A stretch of 64,000 bases of DNA. Source: Zunongwangia pacifica. Lineage in GTDB: Bacteria > Bacteroidota > Bacteroidia > Flavobacteriales > Flavobacteriaceae. The stretch spans positions 124,001-188,000 of the forward strand of contig NZ_JAKHSK010000004.1 in assembly GCF_023499215.1 (NCBI RefSeq), written 5' to 3'. The translations under genes and the position numbers were made by a program. Shown piece by piece: positions 62,254 through 64,000 of the stretch. The stretch's first letter is position 1. Each line of letters begins with the position of its first letter. The notes under the pieces are model-generated. The model made no database searches. It saw nothing but the letters and a program-made list of their open reading frames with translations, and was not told the origin of the DNA.

Positions 62254-64000
62254 ATGAATACTCAAATTTTAAGAATTTATTTGTTAGCATCCCTAATTTT
62301 TACCGCTTGTAGTAGTGATGATAAAAAATTAGCAGCGGAAGTTGATTCTCCTTTATTTAGTCTTCTAGGCTCTGCTCAAACCGGTATTGATTTCGAAAAT
62401 ACACTCACGGAAACCCAAGAAAACAACATCATTACTTACGAATATATCTATAATGGTGGTGGGGTAGCCGTAGGCGATGTTAATAATGATGGCCTTTCTG
62501 ATGTATATCTCTCTGGGAACCAGGTTAAAAATAAACTGTTCTTAAACAAAGGCGGTTTAAAATTTGAAGATGTCACTGCAAAAACTCAATTAGAGGAGAA
62601 AGATGGTTGGAAAACTGGGACGGCCATGGCAGATATTAATGGTGACGGCCTTCTAGACATTTATGTGTGTTATTCTGGTAACGCCCCTCAAGAAGGGATG
62701 GCAAAGCCACTGATTGGTGATTATAAACCCAGATCAAATCAGTTATTTATAAATCAGGGAATTGGAGCAGATGGTTTACCCACCTTTAAAGAGCAGGCCA
62801 AAGAGTATGGTGTAGATGCTGTAGGTACTTTTAGCACGCAGGCGTACTTTTTAGATTATGATCTGGATGGGGATCTCGATTTATTCTTGCTTAATCATGC
62901 CAATAAATTTTATAATATATTTTATAACGTTACTATGTTACGTAGCAAGCGTCATCCATATTATGGCAATCAGCTTTATGAAAATCGAGGTAATAAATTT
63001 GTGGAGGTTTCTGAAAAAGCAGGAATTGATGGTACCGGTATCAACTTTGGTCTTAGTGCGGCAATCAGTGATTTAAACAAAGATGGATACCCCGATATTT
63101 TTGTGACTAATGATTATTCTGAACAGGACTTTTGCTATTTAAATAATGGTGATGGTACTTTTACCGAAACTTCAAAGACTTCTTTTGCTCATTTTTCAAA
63201 ATATTCTATGGGATCTGATGTTGCCGATATTAATAACGACTTAAATCCCGATTTGTTTGTTGTAGACATGCTTCCTGAAGACAATTATCGCCAAAAAGTA
63301 CTAAAAGGATCAGATGAATACAATAAGGTGCAACGCCTTATTGACAGTGGTTACCATAAGCAGTATATGCGTAATAATCTGCATTTGAGTAAAGGTCTGG
63401 ACCCAGAGGGAACTATGCGCTTTACAGAGGTGGGACAGCTTGCCGGGATTTCTAATACCGATTGGAGCTGGGCGCCTTTATTTGCCGATTATGATAATGA
63501 TGGTCTTAAAGACGTTTTTATAACTAATGGATATCTTCGAGATTACAGCAACCTTGATTTTAATAATTATACGGTTCATGAGGCCTATGCTCGTGCTCAG
63601 GCAAATCGTGAAAAACTCGATTTAGGGCTTTTAATCAGTAAAATTCCTTCTACTAAGGTTTCTAATTATGCGTATAAAAATGTAGACGGATTACTCTTTG
63701 AAAATAAAACGGAAGAATGGGGACTTAATCTTAAAACAGTTTCTAACGCTATGGCGTATGCCGATTTTGATAATGATGGAGATCTAGATCTAATCATTAA
63801 CAATCTTAACGATCCTGTTTTGGTTTATGAAAACCACGAAAATGAGCAACTTTCCAATAATTTTATTTCTCTCACATTCAAAGGGAAAGACAAAAATACA
63901 CAAGCTTTGGGCACTAAAGTTGTCCTTCATTTTGGAGACGGAAGCCGTATTTATCAGGAAGCCTATTATATAAGGGGATTTCAGTCTTCGGTAGACCCTA
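62254..64000 (+). CDS. VCBS/FG-GAP repeat lipoprotein of the CRTAC1 type (partial)
   Basis: Open from the ATG at 62254 to the window end (582 codons). A lipoprotein signal (IFTAC, Cys19) is followed by FG-GAP/VCBS propeller repeats with calcium-binding D-x-N-x-D-G motifs (GDVNNDGLSDVYLSG, MADINGDGLLDIYV, DYDLDGDLDLFLLNH, DLNKDGYPDIFVTNDY, DYDNDGLKDVFITNGY, DFDNDGDLDLIINNL). The end reads RGFQSSVDP, the start of an ASPIC/UnbV domain typical of CRTAC1-like proteins. These large surface proteins often accompany SusC/SusD loci in Bacteroidota; the molecular role is not established. The C-terminal part is missing. Confidence 0.88.
   Translation, partial: MNTQILRIYLLASLIFTACSSDDKKLAAEVDSPLFSLLGSAQTGIDFENTLTETQENNIITYEYIYNGGGVAVGDVNNDGLSDVYLSGNQVKNKLFLNKGGLKFEDVTAKTQLEEKDGWKTGTAMADINGDGLLDIYVCYSGNAPQEGMAKPLIGDYKPRSNQLFINQGIGADGLPTFKEQAKEYGVDAVGTFSTQAYFLDYDLDGDLDLFLLNHANKFYNIFYNVTMLRSKRHPYYGNQLYENRGNKFVEVSEKAGIDGTGINFGLSAAISDLNKDGYPDIFVTNDYSEQDFCYLNNGDGTFTETSKTSFAHFSKYSMGSDVADINNDLNPDLFVVDMLPEDNYRQKVLKGSDEYNKVQRLIDSGYHKQYMRNNLHLSKGLDPEGTMRFTEVGQLAGISNTDWSWAPLFADYDNDGLKDVFITNGYLRDYSNLDFNNYTVHEAYARAQANREKLDLGLLISKIPSTKVSNYAYKNVDGLLFENKTEEWGLNLKTVSNAMAYADFDNDGDLDLIINNLNDPVLVYENHENEQLSNNFISLTFKGKDKNTQALGTKVVLHFGDGSRIYQEAYYIRGFQSSVDP

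Noticed and set aside
1-64000. Insertion sequences or phage genes
   Set aside because: No transposase, integrase or phage structural gene was recognised on either strand; mobility is suggested only by repeats.

Overview
This window comes from a Bacteroidota genome, almost certainly a marine-type member of the Flavobacteriaceae. The evidence is SusC/SusD pairs, lipoproteins with short lipoboxes, promoters with the TAnnTTTG -7 box, low GC content and long repeat-rich intergenic DNA. The genus is not decidable from the sequence; Zunongwangia, Gramella or a relative is a guess. Apart from one inserted segment, the window is a catabolic island for a rhamnose- and galacturonate-containing polysaccharide of the pectin / rhamnogalacturonan type.

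Positions 1-28218, minus strand: the polysaccharide utilisation locus. It holds a rhamnogalacturonan acetylesterase (cut by the window edge), L-rhamnose mutarotase, a GH43-like enzyme, an S1 sulfatase, a GH31 enzyme, a SusD/SusC pair, a GH28 polygalacturonase, and a seven-gene unit of two further SusC/SusD pairs plus three fasciclin-domain lipoproteins.

Positions 28795-38956: L-rhamnose catabolism. An NCS1-type transporter, rhamnulokinase, L-rhamnose isomerase and a bifunctional rhamnulose-1-phosphate aldolase / lactaldehyde dehydrogenase lie on the minus strand, facing a divergent GntR-type regulator. Five promoters, four in the polysaccharide locus and one before the rhamnose genes, share a 17-bp motif at exactly the same distance from the -7 box. 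This points to one common activator.

Positions 38957-44984: a segment unrelated to sugar use. A TPR protein gene, a tandem array of aberrant tRNA-like sequences and a slipin (band-7) gene lie on one strand and end in a clear terminator. Beside them are a 37-codon small gene with its own promoter and terminator, and a Gfo/Idh/MocA oxidoreductase gene framed by ~370-bp direct repeats. The segment is bracketed by two copies of the same promoter-leader sequence; the left copy drives only gene debris.

Positions 44985-59657, plus strand: hexuronate catabolism. KduI, KduD, UxaC, KdgK, an FMN-dependent L-lactate dehydrogenase, Eda, a DctPQM TRAP transporter, UxaB and UxaA convert galacturonate and 4-deoxy-5-keto-uronate to pyruvate and glyceraldehyde-3-phosphate. 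A convergent LacI regulator follows. Palindromes TGTAATCGATTACA at the kduI promoter and upstream of lacI are its likely operators. The lactate dehydrogenase would also take the L-lactate made from rhamnose, tying the two halves together.

Positions 60062-64000: a stand-alone carboxypeptidase-regulatory-like domain protein, a DUF4861-type lipoprotein and the start of a VCBS/FG-GAP (CRTAC1-type) lipoprotein that runs off the end.

The gaps between the rhamnose and uronate genes are filled with a mosaic of repeat modules. One 43-bp module occurs ten times and always reads in the same direction as the surrounding genes.
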